Source: Fermentimonas sp. | GTDB taxonomy: Bacteria; Bacteroidota; Bacteroidia; Bacteroidales; Dysgonomonadaceae | Assembly: GCA_015478775.1 (NCBI GenBank) | Contig: JADMKP010000008.1 | Span: 558,076-622,075 of the forward strand | DNA: 64,000 nt | Reading direction: 5' to 3' | Shown: piece after piece, positions 26,636-36,429 of the stretch | Layout: the number at the start of each line of letters is the position of its first letter | How positions within the stretch are numbered: the stretch's first letter is position 1 | Made by a program: the position numbers and the translations under genes | Notes under the pieces: model-generated | Told to the model about the DNA's origin: nothing | Seen by the model: only the letters and a program-made list of their open reading frames with translations | Database searches by the model: none

Positions 26636-29220
26636 TTAGTGTACGTTTCCCTTACGTGCTTAACAGTAATAGGTGTTTTATCAGTTTTTTTGAGTTGTGG
26701 CGACGTTATACTTATTGTAACTTCTTCATTAGGCAGCAGATCAATAAAATTATCGCTGTATTGGGCTCCTAAAATGGGTATTTCAATAAAGACATCTTTG
26801 GCAAGCTTACTGCTCTTTAATGTAACTTTATATTCACCATCGGCATATTTTACACTGGTTTTAATATCCGTTTCGGGAAGCTCAAGCTTATTGGGCCAGT
26901 AAAAGAAATAGTCCTTTTGAGAGATTATGTTGCCCCTGCTATCTGTAAGGTAGGCATTTATCATAGTGTGTGCTTTTTCGCTTTCACTTACAAAATCAGA
27001 CATGTTATATGTTTTTACAATCTTGCTGTCATTGGCTTTAGCATTAACAGTCTGAGTATATTCTTTCTTTAAACCAGTTGAGAAGTCTATTGCCCTAACA
27101 GTAAGCGTTAAATTGTTAGTATCTTGAAGATAGTCGGACATAGTATAATAGTTGAGCTTGCCATCCTTTGCTTCAACACCAAGAGCAAGAGGAGCAAAAA
27201 CATCTCTCATTCTGTAATGCTGAGCTTTCCAGTTGTTGTAGTAGTCGATACTCGACCAAGATACCACCGGCCAACTATCATTTATTTGCCAGTATAGTGC
27301 GCCCATACAATAGGGTCTGCCTCTGCGCATAGCTTCAACAGACTCTTCCATGCCGTTTCCTTGCATGACCAGCCCCAGGTAAACAAAGTCTATGAAGTTA
27401 TTTGGTTCGTGATAATACATATCCATATACTTCTTTATAAGTGAGTTTCCGGTAGAAGCTTTTTGGTGCACTTTCATAACTTCACTTTCAAGACTCCATT
27501 GGCTGGGTTCTGCAAATGTGCGAATAGTCTTCATTTCTGGAAAAGATTGAAATCCAAACTCACTTGCAAAACGTGGCAACCTATCTGCCAATGCCTCAAA
27601 TGGAAGTTCGCCATACCATAAACCCCAATCGTGAACATCACCAGTGTTAAACAAGTCGGGGCGCCCCCAGTTAGCCAAATCGGGTGATCCGTGTACATAA
27701 CTGCGTGTGCCATCATATTCTTCTACCAGCGAGGGTAATAACTCCCTGAATGTTTTATCATAACCTTTAAACCATTGGTCCATGATCTCATCAGTTACAT
27801 CTTTTCTCCATCCCCAGTAATTAAGTCCTTCATACACCTCGTTATTACCACACCAATAGGCAAGAGATGCATGATTTCTGAGTCTTTTAATGTTATATAC
27901 AGCCTCTTGCTTTACATTATCGAGAAAGAAGTTGTCGGAGGGATAAGCAGTACAACCAAAAATAAAGTCTTGCCAAACAAGTATACCTCTCTCATCGGCC
28001 TGGCGATAGAACTCTTCATTCTCATATATTCCACCTCCCCATACGCGCACCATATTCATGTTGGCACCCGAGACATTATTAAAAAAAGTTTCGTAAAATG
28101 CAGAGTCTTGTTTATGAGTAAAGATTTCACCCGGTATGTAGTTAGTACCTTTAGCAAAAATTGGAGTTCCGTTTACTTCAAAGTAATACGACTTGCCATG
28201 TTCGTCCTCTTGGGCAATGTGACGAATGGTGCGTAAGCCGGTTCTTACGTCTTTAACAGCCGCTATCTCGTCATCAATAACTACCATTGCATAAAAATCA
28301 TATAGATGCTGATCGCCCCAGTTTACAGGCATCCACAATTGAGGATTTTCTATTAATGAATGAAGTGAAAAGACGTTGTGTCCTTTTTTAAGTTTAACTT
28401 CCTTGCTTGAAGATATGAGTTGCTTTAGATCTTCTTTTGATTGAGAAGTGCTGTTGTTTGTGTTAAGAGAGTAGCCAAAAGCAATAGTAGCATTAGTTTC
28501 GTTAAGTGAATATACTTCAATTACATTCTCTATATCGGCCTTTTGGCTTGTTACCGATGATTGCTTTACGTAGTAATCATCAATTCTTGCTTTATCATAG
28601 AAGTTGAGCGTTACTGGTTTCCATATCCCCATTTGCACAATACGAATTCCCCAGTCCCATCCAAAATGATAAGGAGCTTTGCGGTTATAAACGCTTAGCT
28701 TTTCGTCTCTATGGTCGTTGCCAGCTGGATACTCATATCCAAATGTTTCTCTGGCGGGCATCATACGTTTAATTGGAGAGTAAAATCTTATATACAAATT
28801 GTTCTCACCCTCTTTTAGTATGTTTTTTACAGGAACTTTATGTCCTATAAACATGTTTTCTGTTTGTAGTATCTTTGCTCCATTTAAAAATACATCGGCA
28901 TGTGTATCTAAACCTTCAAAAAAGATGTATGCATCATCATGATTAAGCTGGTTGGCATTAACTACAAATGTTTTTCTGTAATCCCAATCTTTATCTTCAA
29001 CCCATTGAATATCTTTTTCATTTGTTCCATAAAACGGGTCGGGGAGGACACCATGCCTGATAAGATCTGCTTGTACAGAGCTTGGTACTTGTGCGTCATA
29101 CCACACACTATCATTTACTTGTGAGAATTGCCATCCTTCATTTAATGAAACAATCTCATTATACTGAGCCATTATAAATAGGGGCATCATACAAAAAACT
29201 ATAGAAATAAGTCTGTTCAT
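26632..29220 (-). CDS. exported beta-mannosidase, glycoside hydrolase family 2
   Basis: 862 residues with a signal peptide (MNRLISIVFCMMPLFIMAQ). Jelly-roll sugar-binding domain, Ig-like domain, TIM barrel (about residues 310-610) and C-terminal beta domains. Acid/base Glu in YWCGNNEVYEGLN (near residue 457) and nucleophile Glu in RFASEFGFQSFPE (near residue 553) match GH2 exo-beta-mannosidases. It removes terminal beta-mannose from mannan or N-glycan fragments in the periplasm. Divergent from relA; coupled to an MFS transporter. No SusC/D pair is nearby. Confidence 0.93.
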   Translation of the reverse strand: MNRLISIVFCMMPLFIMAQYNEIVSLNEGWQFSQVNDSVWYDAQVPSSVQADLIRHGVLPDPFYGTNEKDIQWVEDKDWDYRKTFVVNANQLNHDDAYIFFEGLDTHADVFLNGAKILQTENMFIGHKVPVKNILKEGENNLYIRFYSPIKRMMPARETFGYEYPAGNDHRDEKLSVYNRKAPYHFGWDWGIRIVQMGIWKPVTLNFYDKARIDDYYVKQSSVTSQKADIENVIEVYSLNETNATIAFGYSLNTNNSTSQSKEDLKQLISSSKEVKLKKGHNVFSLHSLIENPQLWMPVNWGDQHLYDFYAMVVIDDEIAAVKDVRTGLRTIRHIAQEDEHGKSYYFEVNGTPIFAKGTNYIPGEIFTHKQDSAFYETFFNNVSGANMNMVRVWGGGIYENEEFYRQADERGILVWQDFIFGCTAYPSDNFFLDNVKQEAVYNIKRLRNHASLAYWCGNNEVYEGLNYWGWRKDVTDEIMDQWFKGYDKTFRELLPSLVEEYDGTRSYVHGSPDLANWGRPDLFNTGDVHDWGLWYGELPFEALADRLPRFASEFGFQSFPEMKTIRTFAEPSQWSLESEVMKVHQKASTGNSLIKKYMDMYYHEPNNFIDFVYLGLVMQGNGMEESVEAMRRGRPYCMGALYWQINDSWPVVSWSSIDYYNNWKAQHYRMRDVFAPLALGVEAKDGKLNYYTMSDYLQDTNNLTLTVRAIDFSTGLKKEYTQTVNAKANDSKIVKTYNMSDFVSESEKAHTMINAYLTDSRGNIISQKDYFFYWPNKLELPETDIKTSVKYADGEYKVTLKSSKLAKDVFIEIPILGAQYSDNFIDLLPNEEVTISITSPQLKKTDKTPITVKHVRETYTK

Positions 29221-29248
29221 ACCTGTAATGTTTTTTTTACTTTAATTG

Positions 29249-29320
29249 CAAAGATAACCACATCGAGAGAATTAAATAGTTTTATTTAAACTCTTTTTAC
29301 ATAGAAAAAAAGTAAGTTTG
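29249..29320. promoter_or_regulatory. divergent promoter region between beta-mannosidase and relA
   Basis: Minus-strand TATCTTTG at 29256-29249 serves the mannosidase; plus-strand TAAGTTTG at 29313-29320 serves relA. Both lack a good -33 box. The 139-nt gap holds nothing else. Confidence 0.5.
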
Positions 29321-29359
29321 CAATGTTTTATAGCACACAGACAGTAATTATTGTAGGTT

Positions 29360-31561
29360 ATGCACGACGATATTAAAATAAGAAAAGAGGAGTTTTTACT
29401 GCATTATAAAAAGATATACTCATTTTTAAGAGAAAAATGGGATATTAAAACTTTGTTCTTAATAAAGAATATACTAAAGCAGTTTTTGCTTTCGTATGAT
29501 GAGAGCACACTTAATGAAATGGAAGAAGAGATATGGTCTGACATCAAAACAGCCATTATCGCCGTTGAAGAAGTGAGCTTGAAGCAGTCGGCAGTATTAG
29601 CTATATTGCTTTTGCACCCTGTATCTAATGGTTTTTATACACTTGATAAATGCAATAATACTTTTGGTGAAGAGACTGCAATTATATTAAGGGGACTAAT
29701 AAAAATACGTGAGTTTAGTGATAAGAAGTCGGCCGTTGAATCTGAAAACTATATAAAGCTTCTTTTATCGATTGCTGAAGATATACGTGTAGTTTTTATA
29801 ATGATTGCGCAGCATCTGAGATTGTTGCGGGAAGCTAAATCGACTACCGTAAATGAGAGGCTTAATCTTTCTGTGGAGTCTACTTATTTATATGCTCCGT
29901 TGGCACACCGACTAGGTCTTTATGCTGTTAAATCTGAGCTTGAAGATTTATCGCTTAAATATACCGATAGGGAGACTTACGATTTTATTGCAAGAAAGCT
30001 AAACGAAACGAAGCGTTCGCGCGATAGATATATAAGTGAGTTTATTGAGCCTTTGAAGGAAAGATTGAAAAGTACGGGTTTAAATTATGAGATAAAAGGC
30101 AGAACTAAATCGATATTCTCAATATATAATAAGCTTAAGAAACAGAAAATAGAGTTTGAGAATATATACGATCTTTTTGCTATTAGAGTTATACTTGATG
30201 CACCAGAGGCAGATGAAAAAGCACAGTGCTGGCAGGTATACTCAATTATTACCGATATGTATCAACCCAATCCAAAGAGATTAAAAGATTGGCTTTCTAT
30301 ACCCAAAAGCAATGGGTATGAGTCGCTTCACATAACCGTAATGGGTGCAGGTTCACGCTGGGTGGAAGTGCAGATTCGCACAAAGCGTATGGATGCGATA
30401 GCTGAGCGTGGGTTAGCAGCACATTGGAAATATAAAGGAGTGAAGGAAGAGTCGACACTTGATGGTTGGTTGCAGTCGCTCAGAGAATCTATAGATAGCA
30501 AAGAGACCAACCTGAGCCAGAAGTTAAACGATTTTAAGCTTGATTTGTATGAGGAGGAGATATTTGTATTTACTCCAAAGGGCGATTTGTTTAAGCTGCC
30601 TAAGAATGCTACAGTTTTGGACTTTGCATTTTCAATTCACTCCAAGCTGGGTTCAACATGCATATCGGGGAGGGTAAATGGAAAGAATGTTCCTATTAAA
30701 CACAGGCTAAAGAGTGGAGATCAGGTTGAGATTAACACCTCATCGCATCAGACGCCCAAGCAAGATTGGCTTAATAGTGTTGTAACTTCAAAGGCACGCA
30801 CAAAGATTCGCCAGCTATTAAAGGAGGAGGCGAGCAAGCAGGTTGATATTGCCAAGGAGACGCTTTCGAGAAGGATGAAGAACCGTAAGATTGAGCTCGA
30901 TGATTCACTTCTGATGCAGTTGATTAAAAAGTTGAGATATAAAACGGTTACCGACTTCTTTGCGGATATCGCGAATGGAAAGAATGATGTTAACTGGGTG
31001 ATAGATCGCTATCTGGAGATGGGGAGCAAAGAGCAGGAGCTTAAGGAAGCATATGCCTCAATTAGTGCTGAGGAGTTTACATTAAAGACACCCGAGAATG
31101 AGGTGGTTAGCAGCGATGAGCTTATAATTGATCAAAACCTCACCGGAGTTGATTATAAGCTTGCTAAGTGTTGTAATCCAATTTATGGAGATGATATTTT
31201 TGGTTTTGTATCTACTCAGGGAATAAAAATACATCGTGCAAGTTGCCCAAATGCTCACGATTTGTTTTCGCGATTTGGTTACAGAATACTCAGAGCTCGC
31301 TGGTCGGGCACTATTGGCTCTTCAAGCTATACAATTGTTTTAAGAGTGATTGGAAATGATCAGATTAACATTGTTGCTAATCTGATGTCAATTATTTCGA
31401 AGGAAGAAGGGGTGAATATGAGGTCAATATCCATCGATTCAAATGATGGATTGTTTCAGGGGAATATTGCAGTTATATTAGCAAATACCTCTATGCTTGA
31501 ACAGCTTATAAAGAAACTAAAAGCAGTTAAAGGTGTGAAGTCTATTACAAGGTTGAGCTAA
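29360..31561 (+). CDS. relA: RelA/SpoT-family ppGpp synthetase with degenerate hydrolase domain
   Basis: 733 residues with the long RSH layout. The N-terminal HD-hydrolase region is eroded: LLHPVSNGFY stands where LLHDVVEDT is expected and IAQHLRLLRE where LADRLHNMRT is expected, so metal-binding His-Asp and Asp are missing. The synthetase domain looks intact: GRTKSIFSIYNKLKKQ, IYDLFAIRVI, PKRLKDWLSIPKSNGYESLH (RLKD charge motif) and EVQIRTKRMDAIAE. TGS (FVFTPKGDLFKLP), zinc-finger (KCCNPIYGDD) and ACT domains follow. Predicted to make, not degrade, (p)ppGpp; a SpoT-like hydrolase should be encoded elsewhere. Confidence 0.9.
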   Translation: MHDDIKIRKEEFLLHYKKIYSFLREKWDIKTLFLIKNILKQFLLSYDESTLNEMEEEIWSDIKTAIIAVEEVSLKQSAVLAILLLHPVSNGFYTLDKCNNTFGEETAIILRGLIKIREFSDKKSAVESENYIKLLLSIAEDIRVVFIMIAQHLRLLREAKSTTVNERLNLSVESTYLYAPLAHRLGLYAVKSELEDLSLKYTDRETYDFIARKLNETKRSRDRYISEFIEPLKERLKSTGLNYEIKGRTKSIFSIYNKLKKQKIEFENIYDLFAIRVILDAPEADEKAQCWQVYSIITDMYQPNPKRLKDWLSIPKSNGYESLHITVMGAGSRWVEVQIRTKRMDAIAERGLAAHWKYKGVKEESTLDGWLQSLRESIDSKETNLSQKLNDFKLDLYEEEIFVFTPKGDLFKLPKNATVLDFAFSIHSKLGSTCISGRVNGKNVPIKHRLKSGDQVEINTSSHQTPKQDWLNSVVTSKARTKIRQLLKEEASKQVDIAKETLSRRMKNRKIELDDSLLMQLIKKLRYKTVTDFFADIANGKNDVNWVIDRYLEMGSKEQELKEAYASISAEEFTLKTPENEVVSSDELIIDQNLTGVDYKLAKCCNPIYGDDIFGFVSTQGIKIHRASCPNAHDLFSRFGYRILRARWSGTIGSSSYTIVLRVIGNDQINIVANLMSIISKEEGVNMRSISIDSNDGLFQGNIAVILANTSMLEQLIKKLKAVKGVKSITRLS

Positions 31562-31630
31562 ATAATATTCTTGAGTTTGGCTATTTAGTTTGTCCTCAGT
31601 TGGATGTTCTGTGTTGTTATCGATTGAATC

Positions 31631-32245
31631 TTAAGATTCTTCAGTGTCTTCAGAAACCTTAGAATTTTCAGTGTCTTCAGAAAGAGTATCTTCATAAGGT
31701 TCGGTTTTAATTAACCCTTCTGTTTCAATATTCTCTGGGGATTCTGTTTTAATACTCTTGTCTGTTTCTACAGATTCTTTTGTTTCAATATTCTTTTCTG
31801 TTTCTACGGTCTCTTTTGTTTCAATTACTTCCTCAGTTTCAACTGTCTCTTCAACCTCTTCTTCAATAAAATCGGGTATTTCAAAGATAGCTAATAGCTG
31901 CTGTATATATTCTTTTTCTATGTCTTGAGGACGAATCACCTCATCTCCATACTTAAGAATATCTATATCAATTATAACCTTTCCCTGATACTTGTCTTTG
32001 GGCGTTCTACCAACAGCTCTTTCGGTTAGCTTGATTTTGCTTACAAGCTCATCAAGATTCATGTCTGTTGTACAACATGCTAATATATTTCTGAAAAGAT
32101 ACTTAAAGTTATCGTCCTCAGGTTCAGATAATATTGGGTCGCTATATACAATATTTGGAAAAAGATATAAAAGCATTCTTTTTGCTTTATCTATGTTGGT
32201 TTTTGCGAATGTATTTGACCCTATGCTAAGTAGTATTGTGCTCAT
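31631..32245 (-). CDS. folK: HPPK (folate biosynthesis) with repetitive acidic tail
   Basis: 204 residues from the ATG at 32245 (MSTILLSIGSNTFAKTNI). The first 125 residues are 6-hydroxymethyl-7,8-dihydropterin pyrophosphokinase: LSIGSN, FRNILACCTTDMNLDEL, ERAVGRT and VIIDIDILKYGDEVIRP with the paired Asp of the metal site. The tail (about residues 135-204) is made of Glu/Thr repeats of the form (V/I)ETKE(S/T), with no family counterpart. The core is somewhat divergent, so the role is probable rather than certain. Confidence 0.78.
   Translation of the reverse strand: MSTILLSIGSNTFAKTNIDKAKRMLLYLFPNIVYSDPILSEPEDDNFKYLFRNILACCTTDMNLDELVSKIKLTERAVGRTPKDKYQGKVIIDIDILKYGDEVIRPQDIEKEYIQQLLAIFEIPDFIEEEVEETVETEEVIETKETVETEKNIETKESVETDKSIKTESPENIETEGLIKTEPYEDTLSEDTENSKVSEDTEES
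31761..31858 (-). repeat. 36-bp in-frame repeat in the folK tail
   Basis: Two full units (31761-31796 and 31797-31832; TCTGTTTCTAC-n-TCTTTTGTTTCAAT core on the plus strand) and a partial third. Each is two hexapeptides (18 bp each), so the tail grows in frame. Confidence 0.75.
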
Positions 32246-32408
32246 AATGATAATTTGAAATACAAACATACAAAAAAAAAGCATTTAGATAAAGTATAGT
32301 TTCGAAAACAGTGAAAACTATCTACTAATAATCATTAAAGAGTTTACAAATGTCTTTTTTATAATATCAAGTATTCATTTTAGGTGCCCTTATAAATTTA
32401 TATGCTTC

Positions 32409-33551
32409 CTATAAAGAGCTAACTAAAATTTCTCTGGCAACTGCTCCTGTTACATTACTATTCTCGCCATATGATGCATTTCTTTCGTTAAATCGTTTTA
32501 CTATCTTTTCGATTGTTTCATTTCCGATACCCTCTTCTGATAGTCGTGTTGTTAAACCTAGTGAACGATAAAACTCTTCTGTGGCTTCAATAGTTTTATC
32601 TATTCTTTCTTGTTCTGAGCCTTCTGTTATATCAAAAACCCTTTCACCAAATTGGAGAAGCTTACCATGTTTTTGATGCTTTAATACACGCATTGTAGAT
32701 GGCATTACAATGGCAAGAGTATGAGCGTGAGTTAATCCATGAATTGCAGTGAGTTCATGCCCAATCATATGAGTAGACCAGTCTTGGGTTACGCCCATTC
32801 TAATGAAATCATTAAGTGCAAGTGTAGCAGAGAGCATAAACTCAGCCATAAGTTCGTAATTTCTATTGCCAGATATTATGTCTGGAGCAATCTCCTTAAC
32901 TGTTTGGAGTACACCTTCTGCCCATCTATCCATAATTTTAGACTGATTTGGAGTAGTTAGATATTGCTCTAAAACATGTGTGAACGTATCGGCTAGTCCG
33001 CACGCAATTTGATGTGGAGGAAGCGAATAGGTAACTTCTGGATCGAGAATTGAGAACTGTGGGTAAAAGCCACCAAATCCGAATTTTTCTTGAGTTTCAC
33101 TTCTTGTAATTACTGCTGCAGTATTCATCTCGGAGCCCGTTGCGGGGAGTGTCAATACTGATGCATAATGAATCTGTTTATCGGCGTGTCCTTTTAAAAC
33201 AATATCCCATGAGTCTTCTTCTGAAGCAATTCCGGCTGCTATTAGTTTTGTTCCATCCAAAACAGATCCTCCGCCAACAGCTAAAAGAAAATCGATATTA
33301 TTATCTTTTCCCTGTTTAACAGCTTTTCGAATTGTCTCTACATGCGGGTTGGGTTCTATTCCCCAGAACTCTATGTAATTACGTCCCTTTAGCGCATCTA
33401 TAACCTGGTTGTATACACCATTTTTAGTAACACTGCCACCACCAAAAGTAATCATTAGATTAGCATCATCAGGTATCAGTTCAGAAAGTAGATTAATTTG
33501 TCCTTTTCCAAAAACAAGTTTCGTTGGGTTTTGAAATATAAAGTTGTTCAT
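32409..33551 (-). CDS. iron-containing alcohol dehydrogenase (YqhD/butanol dehydrogenase type)
   Basis: 380 residues, group III alcohol dehydrogenase. NAD(P) loop GGGSVTKNGVYNQV and GGGSVLDGTKLIA; metal ligands in GLADTFTHVLEQYL (Asp, His) and HGLTHAHTLAIVMP (His, His). Length and N-terminus (FQNPTKLVFGKGQI) match YqhD/BdhA, which reduce aldehydes with NADPH during fermentation or detoxification. Single gene with its own upstream region; about 160 nt from folK. Confidence 0.92.
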   Translation of the reverse strand: MNNFIFQNPTKLVFGKGQINLLSELIPDDANLMITFGGGSVTKNGVYNQVIDALKGRNYIEFWGIEPNPHVETIRKAVKQGKDNNIDFLLAVGGGSVLDGTKLIAAGIASEEDSWDIVLKGHADKQIHYASVLTLPATGSEMNTAAVITRSETQEKFGFGGFYPQFSILDPEVTYSLPPHQIACGLADTFTHVLEQYLTTPNQSKIMDRWAEGVLQTVKEIAPDIISGNRNYELMAEFMLSATLALNDFIRMGVTQDWSTHMIGHELTAIHGLTHAHTLAIVMPSTMRVLKHQKHGKLLQFGERVFDITEGSEQERIDKTIEATEEFYRSLGLTTRLSEEGIGNETIEKIVKRFNERNASYGENSNVTGAVAREILVSSL

Positions 33552-33641
33552 AGTTGTTATATTATTATTGTTTGAACATAGGTATCCATTAATTGTTCAA
33601 TAATGATAACTGCTAATTTAGATATTTAATGTGGTAAATAT

Positions 33642-34193
33642 GTGGTGAGGGAAATAAATTTTATCGAACTTAACAAATTAAGTTACCTGGTATACAGAGA
33701 TCAAATAATTGAACTTTATTTTCAGGCGTTTACAACTGGTGAATATGCTCAGCGCTTAGAGAGAAATTCTGTTGTAATTACACTTGATGATTTAATTAAT
33801 GTAGGTGGAGGAATATTAGCCTTATGTGGTGAACGTATTATAGGGGTATTAATAGCTTCTTCTTTATCTGCGCATAACGAATTTCCCTTTAATGATACTA
33901 AAGATTTTATAGTTGAAAAAACTTTGTACATTAATGAGGTAGTAGTAGATCTGGATTTTAGGGGAAAAGGTATAGCAGAGAAAATGATTGGTCTTTTATT
34001 TAACAATTTTCATGGTAACTACTATAATGCAGTTATAAGGGTTTGGGATAAAAATATTCCAGCTCTATCTTTATACAATAAACTTAATTTCGAACCGATT
34101 GCTAGTATAACTCAAACAAAATTGAGAACTAATGGTGAGGAGTTTAAAATGGATAAGATATATTTATACAAAAAACTGATAGCTGAGGATTGA
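33642..34193 (+). CDS. GNAT-family N-acetyltransferase
   Basis: 183 residues. The acetyl-CoA loop is VVDLDFRGKGIAEKMIGLLF (near residue 108), followed by VRVWDKNIPALSLYNKLNFEPI, the usual motif B. It starts at GTG (33642, or a second GTG at 33645); the only nearby ATG (33640) is in another frame with an immediate stop. Substrate unknown. The region after the stop has loosely repeated CTGAT/ACTG-type blocks. Confidence 0.85.
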   Translation: MVREINFIELNKLSYLVYRDQIIELYFQAFTTGEYAQRLERNSVVITLDDLINVGGGILALCGERIIGVLIASSLSAHNEFPFNDTKDFIVEKTLYINEVVVDLDFRGKGIAEKMIGLLFNNFHGNYYNAVIRVWDKNIPALSLYNKLNFEPIASITQTKLRTNGEEFKMDKIYLYKKLIAED

Positions 34194-34314
34194 AACTGAT
34201 GACTGTTATTTGACAACTATTATCCAAATATTGAATGCTGATTGCCGGCTATTTAACTGATAATTACAATTTAGAATTAACATACAAATTAAAATATACA
34301 ACATACTGCTTATA

Positions 34315-36429
34315 ATGAAACATTTACTTGCAAAAACAATCGATTTACATACAGGTTCTGTTAACAAGAAAAAAGATGAGATACGTGATTATTTTCTTAA
34401 AACCTGGACTTTAGATGAGCTTCTTTATACTCAATTGAAATCAGATGATATATTTTATAAACGAGGCGATCCTTTAAGACATATATTGCTCTTTTACCTT
34501 GGGCACACTGCTGTATTTTTTATTAATAAGTTGTATCTGGCTAAATTAATTGATAAGCGTATTAACTCCAGCTTTGAATCAATTTTTGCAATTGGTGTGG
34601 ATGAAATGAGCTGGGATGATTTGGATAATAATAATTACAACTGGCCCCCCGTATCTGAAGTACGGGAATATAGAGATAAGGCTAAGGCTGTGATTTTAGA
34701 TGTTATTGATAATACTCCATTAGAACTTCCAATAGATTGGGATAATCCTTTTTGGATTGTTATGATGGGTATTGAACATGAGAAAATTCATCTTGAAACG
34801 TCGTCGGTGCTTATTCGTCAACTTCCATTGGAAGATGTGATACCAAATGTGTTTGGAGAAAGATGTCATTCAGTTGGTGATGCCCCTACCAATGAGATGA
34901 TTCCGGTGAGTGGTGGAACAATTAAATTGGGTAAGCAGAACGGTTATCATCTTTATGGTTGGGATAATGAGTATGGCAATTATGAGGAAGAGGTATGTGA
35001 CTTTGCCGCAGCTAAATACCTAACTTCAAACAAAGAGTATCTGGAGTTTATTGAGGATAATGGGTATAACAGAGAGCAATTATGGACCGAAGAGGGGTGG
35101 AGTTGGAGGAATTTTAAACAGGCCAAGATGCCTCTTTTTTGGAGAAATAATGAGGATGGGTATCGTTTACGATTAATTGCAGAAGAAATTGATATGCCAT
35201 GGAATTGGCCTGTTGAAGTTAATTATCTTGAGGCGAAAGCATTTTGTAATTGGAAGAGTATTAAAAGTGGAAAGAATTATCGACTTCCCACTGAGGCCGA
35301 ATGGTATACTCTTCATAACAGAGCAGGTTTGATTGAGGTAACCGATTGGGAAAAGGCTCCAGGCAATATTAATTTAGAGTATTTTACTTCTCCTTGTCCC
35401 GTTGATATGTTTGAACAGGGTTCTTTCTTCGATATCATTGGTAATGTATGGCAATGGACAGAGACTCCCATAACTGGTTACCCCGGGTTTAAAGTTCACC
35501 CTATGTACGACGATTTTGCTACTCCTACTTTTGATGGAAAGCATAATCTGATAAAAGGTGGTTCATGGATTTCAACTGGCAACGAGGCTACAATTCATTC
35601 TCGCTATGCGTTTCGCAGGCATTTTTATCAGCATGCAGGATTTCGTTATATTGAATCTGATGCTCCTTTAAAGATTCAACATGCCGAGTATGAAACCGAT
35701 GTGGAGGTAACACTGTCATGCGAGGAAAACTGGGGAGAATCGGGTGCTTCTGATGGTATGAGCTTGGCTAAGCAGTTGGCTTTATTGGCACAAAATATAT
35801 TAATTGATAATAGCGATGCCAGGGTTTTAGACTTGAATGCCGACACGGGCAGGCTTGCTTTTGAGCTTGCAAAACATTTTAAGGATGTTACTGCTCTAGA
35901 TTTCACCGCTCGCATGATACGTATCCCTATTCAACTGCAGGAGCAGGGTTATGTGAGGTATACGATGAAGGATGAAGGTGAATTAGTATTTTATCACGAT
36001 ATTGTTCTTGAGGAGTATGGTCTATCTGAATTTAAGGACAGAATTGCATTTATGCAAGCTGATGCAATGAATCTTAGGCCAAACTTCACAGGTTATGATT
36101 TAATTATATTGCCTGCTTTGCTTGAAGAGTTAAGTGATCCGACACTATTTTTATCGCAAATAGCGCAACGCTTAAATGATTATGGGTATCTTATAATTGC
36201 CTCTGATTATGATTGGGATATAAATAAAACTCCTCGTGATAAATGGCCCGGAGGTTTTAAAGAGGATGGCGAACCAGTTACATCTCTTGATGGTATAAAA
36301 AAAGTGCTTGAGCAAGAGTTTAATCTAATTGCTGAGCCTCGTGAAGTTACTCGTTTAATGAAAAAATCATCAAGAGTAACAGAAAGCAGGCAACTGCAAC
36401 TTACAATATGGATGAAAAAGGATGCCTAA
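34315..36429 (+). CDS. ovoA: 5-histidylcysteine sulfoxide synthase / N-methyltransferase (ovothiol synthesis)
   Basis: 704 residues, three domains as in OvoA: DinB-like helical domain with iron ligands in LLFYLGHTA and GIEHEKIHLETS (residues about 55-170), formylglycine-generating-enzyme-like sulfoxide synthase domain (about 190-450; RLPTEAEWYTLHNRAG, FDIIGNVWQWTETPI, GGSWISTGNEA) and a C-terminal SAM methyltransferase (about 475-700; VLDLNADTGRLAFELAKHF). It joins cysteine to histidine C5 using O2 and methylates the product to ovothiol. The C-terminal MKKDA and stop begin a 23-bp tandem array. Confidence 0.93.
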   Translation: MKHLLAKTIDLHTGSVNKKKDEIRDYFLKTWTLDELLYTQLKSDDIFYKRGDPLRHILLFYLGHTAVFFINKLYLAKLIDKRINSSFESIFAIGVDEMSWDDLDNNNYNWPPVSEVREYRDKAKAVILDVIDNTPLELPIDWDNPFWIVMMGIEHEKIHLETSSVLIRQLPLEDVIPNVFGERCHSVGDAPTNEMIPVSGGTIKLGKQNGYHLYGWDNEYGNYEEEVCDFAAAKYLTSNKEYLEFIEDNGYNREQLWTEEGWSWRNFKQAKMPLFWRNNEDGYRLRLIAEEIDMPWNWPVEVNYLEAKAFCNWKSIKSGKNYRLPTEAEWYTLHNRAGLIEVTDWEKAPGNINLEYFTSPCPVDMFEQGSFFDIIGNVWQWTETPITGYPGFKVHPMYDDFATPTFDGKHNLIKGGSWISTGNEATIHSRYAFRRHFYQHAGFRYIESDAPLKIQHAEYETDVEVTLSCEENWGESGASDGMSLAKQLALLAQNILIDNSDARVLDLNADTGRLAFELAKHFKDVTALDFTARMIRIPIQLQEQGYVRYTMKDEGELVFYHDIVLEEYGLSEFKDRIAFMQADAMNLRPNFTGYDLIILPALLEELSDPTLFLSQIAQRLNDYGYLIIASDYDWDINKTPRDKWPGGFKEDGEPVTSLDGIKKVLEQEFNLIAEPREVTRLMKKSSRVTESRQLQLTIWMKKDA

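Noticed and set aside
26632-29220. Polysaccharide utilisation locus
   Set aside because: The GH2 enzyme stands with one MFS gene only; no SusC/SusD pair, sulfatase or hybrid regulator is present.
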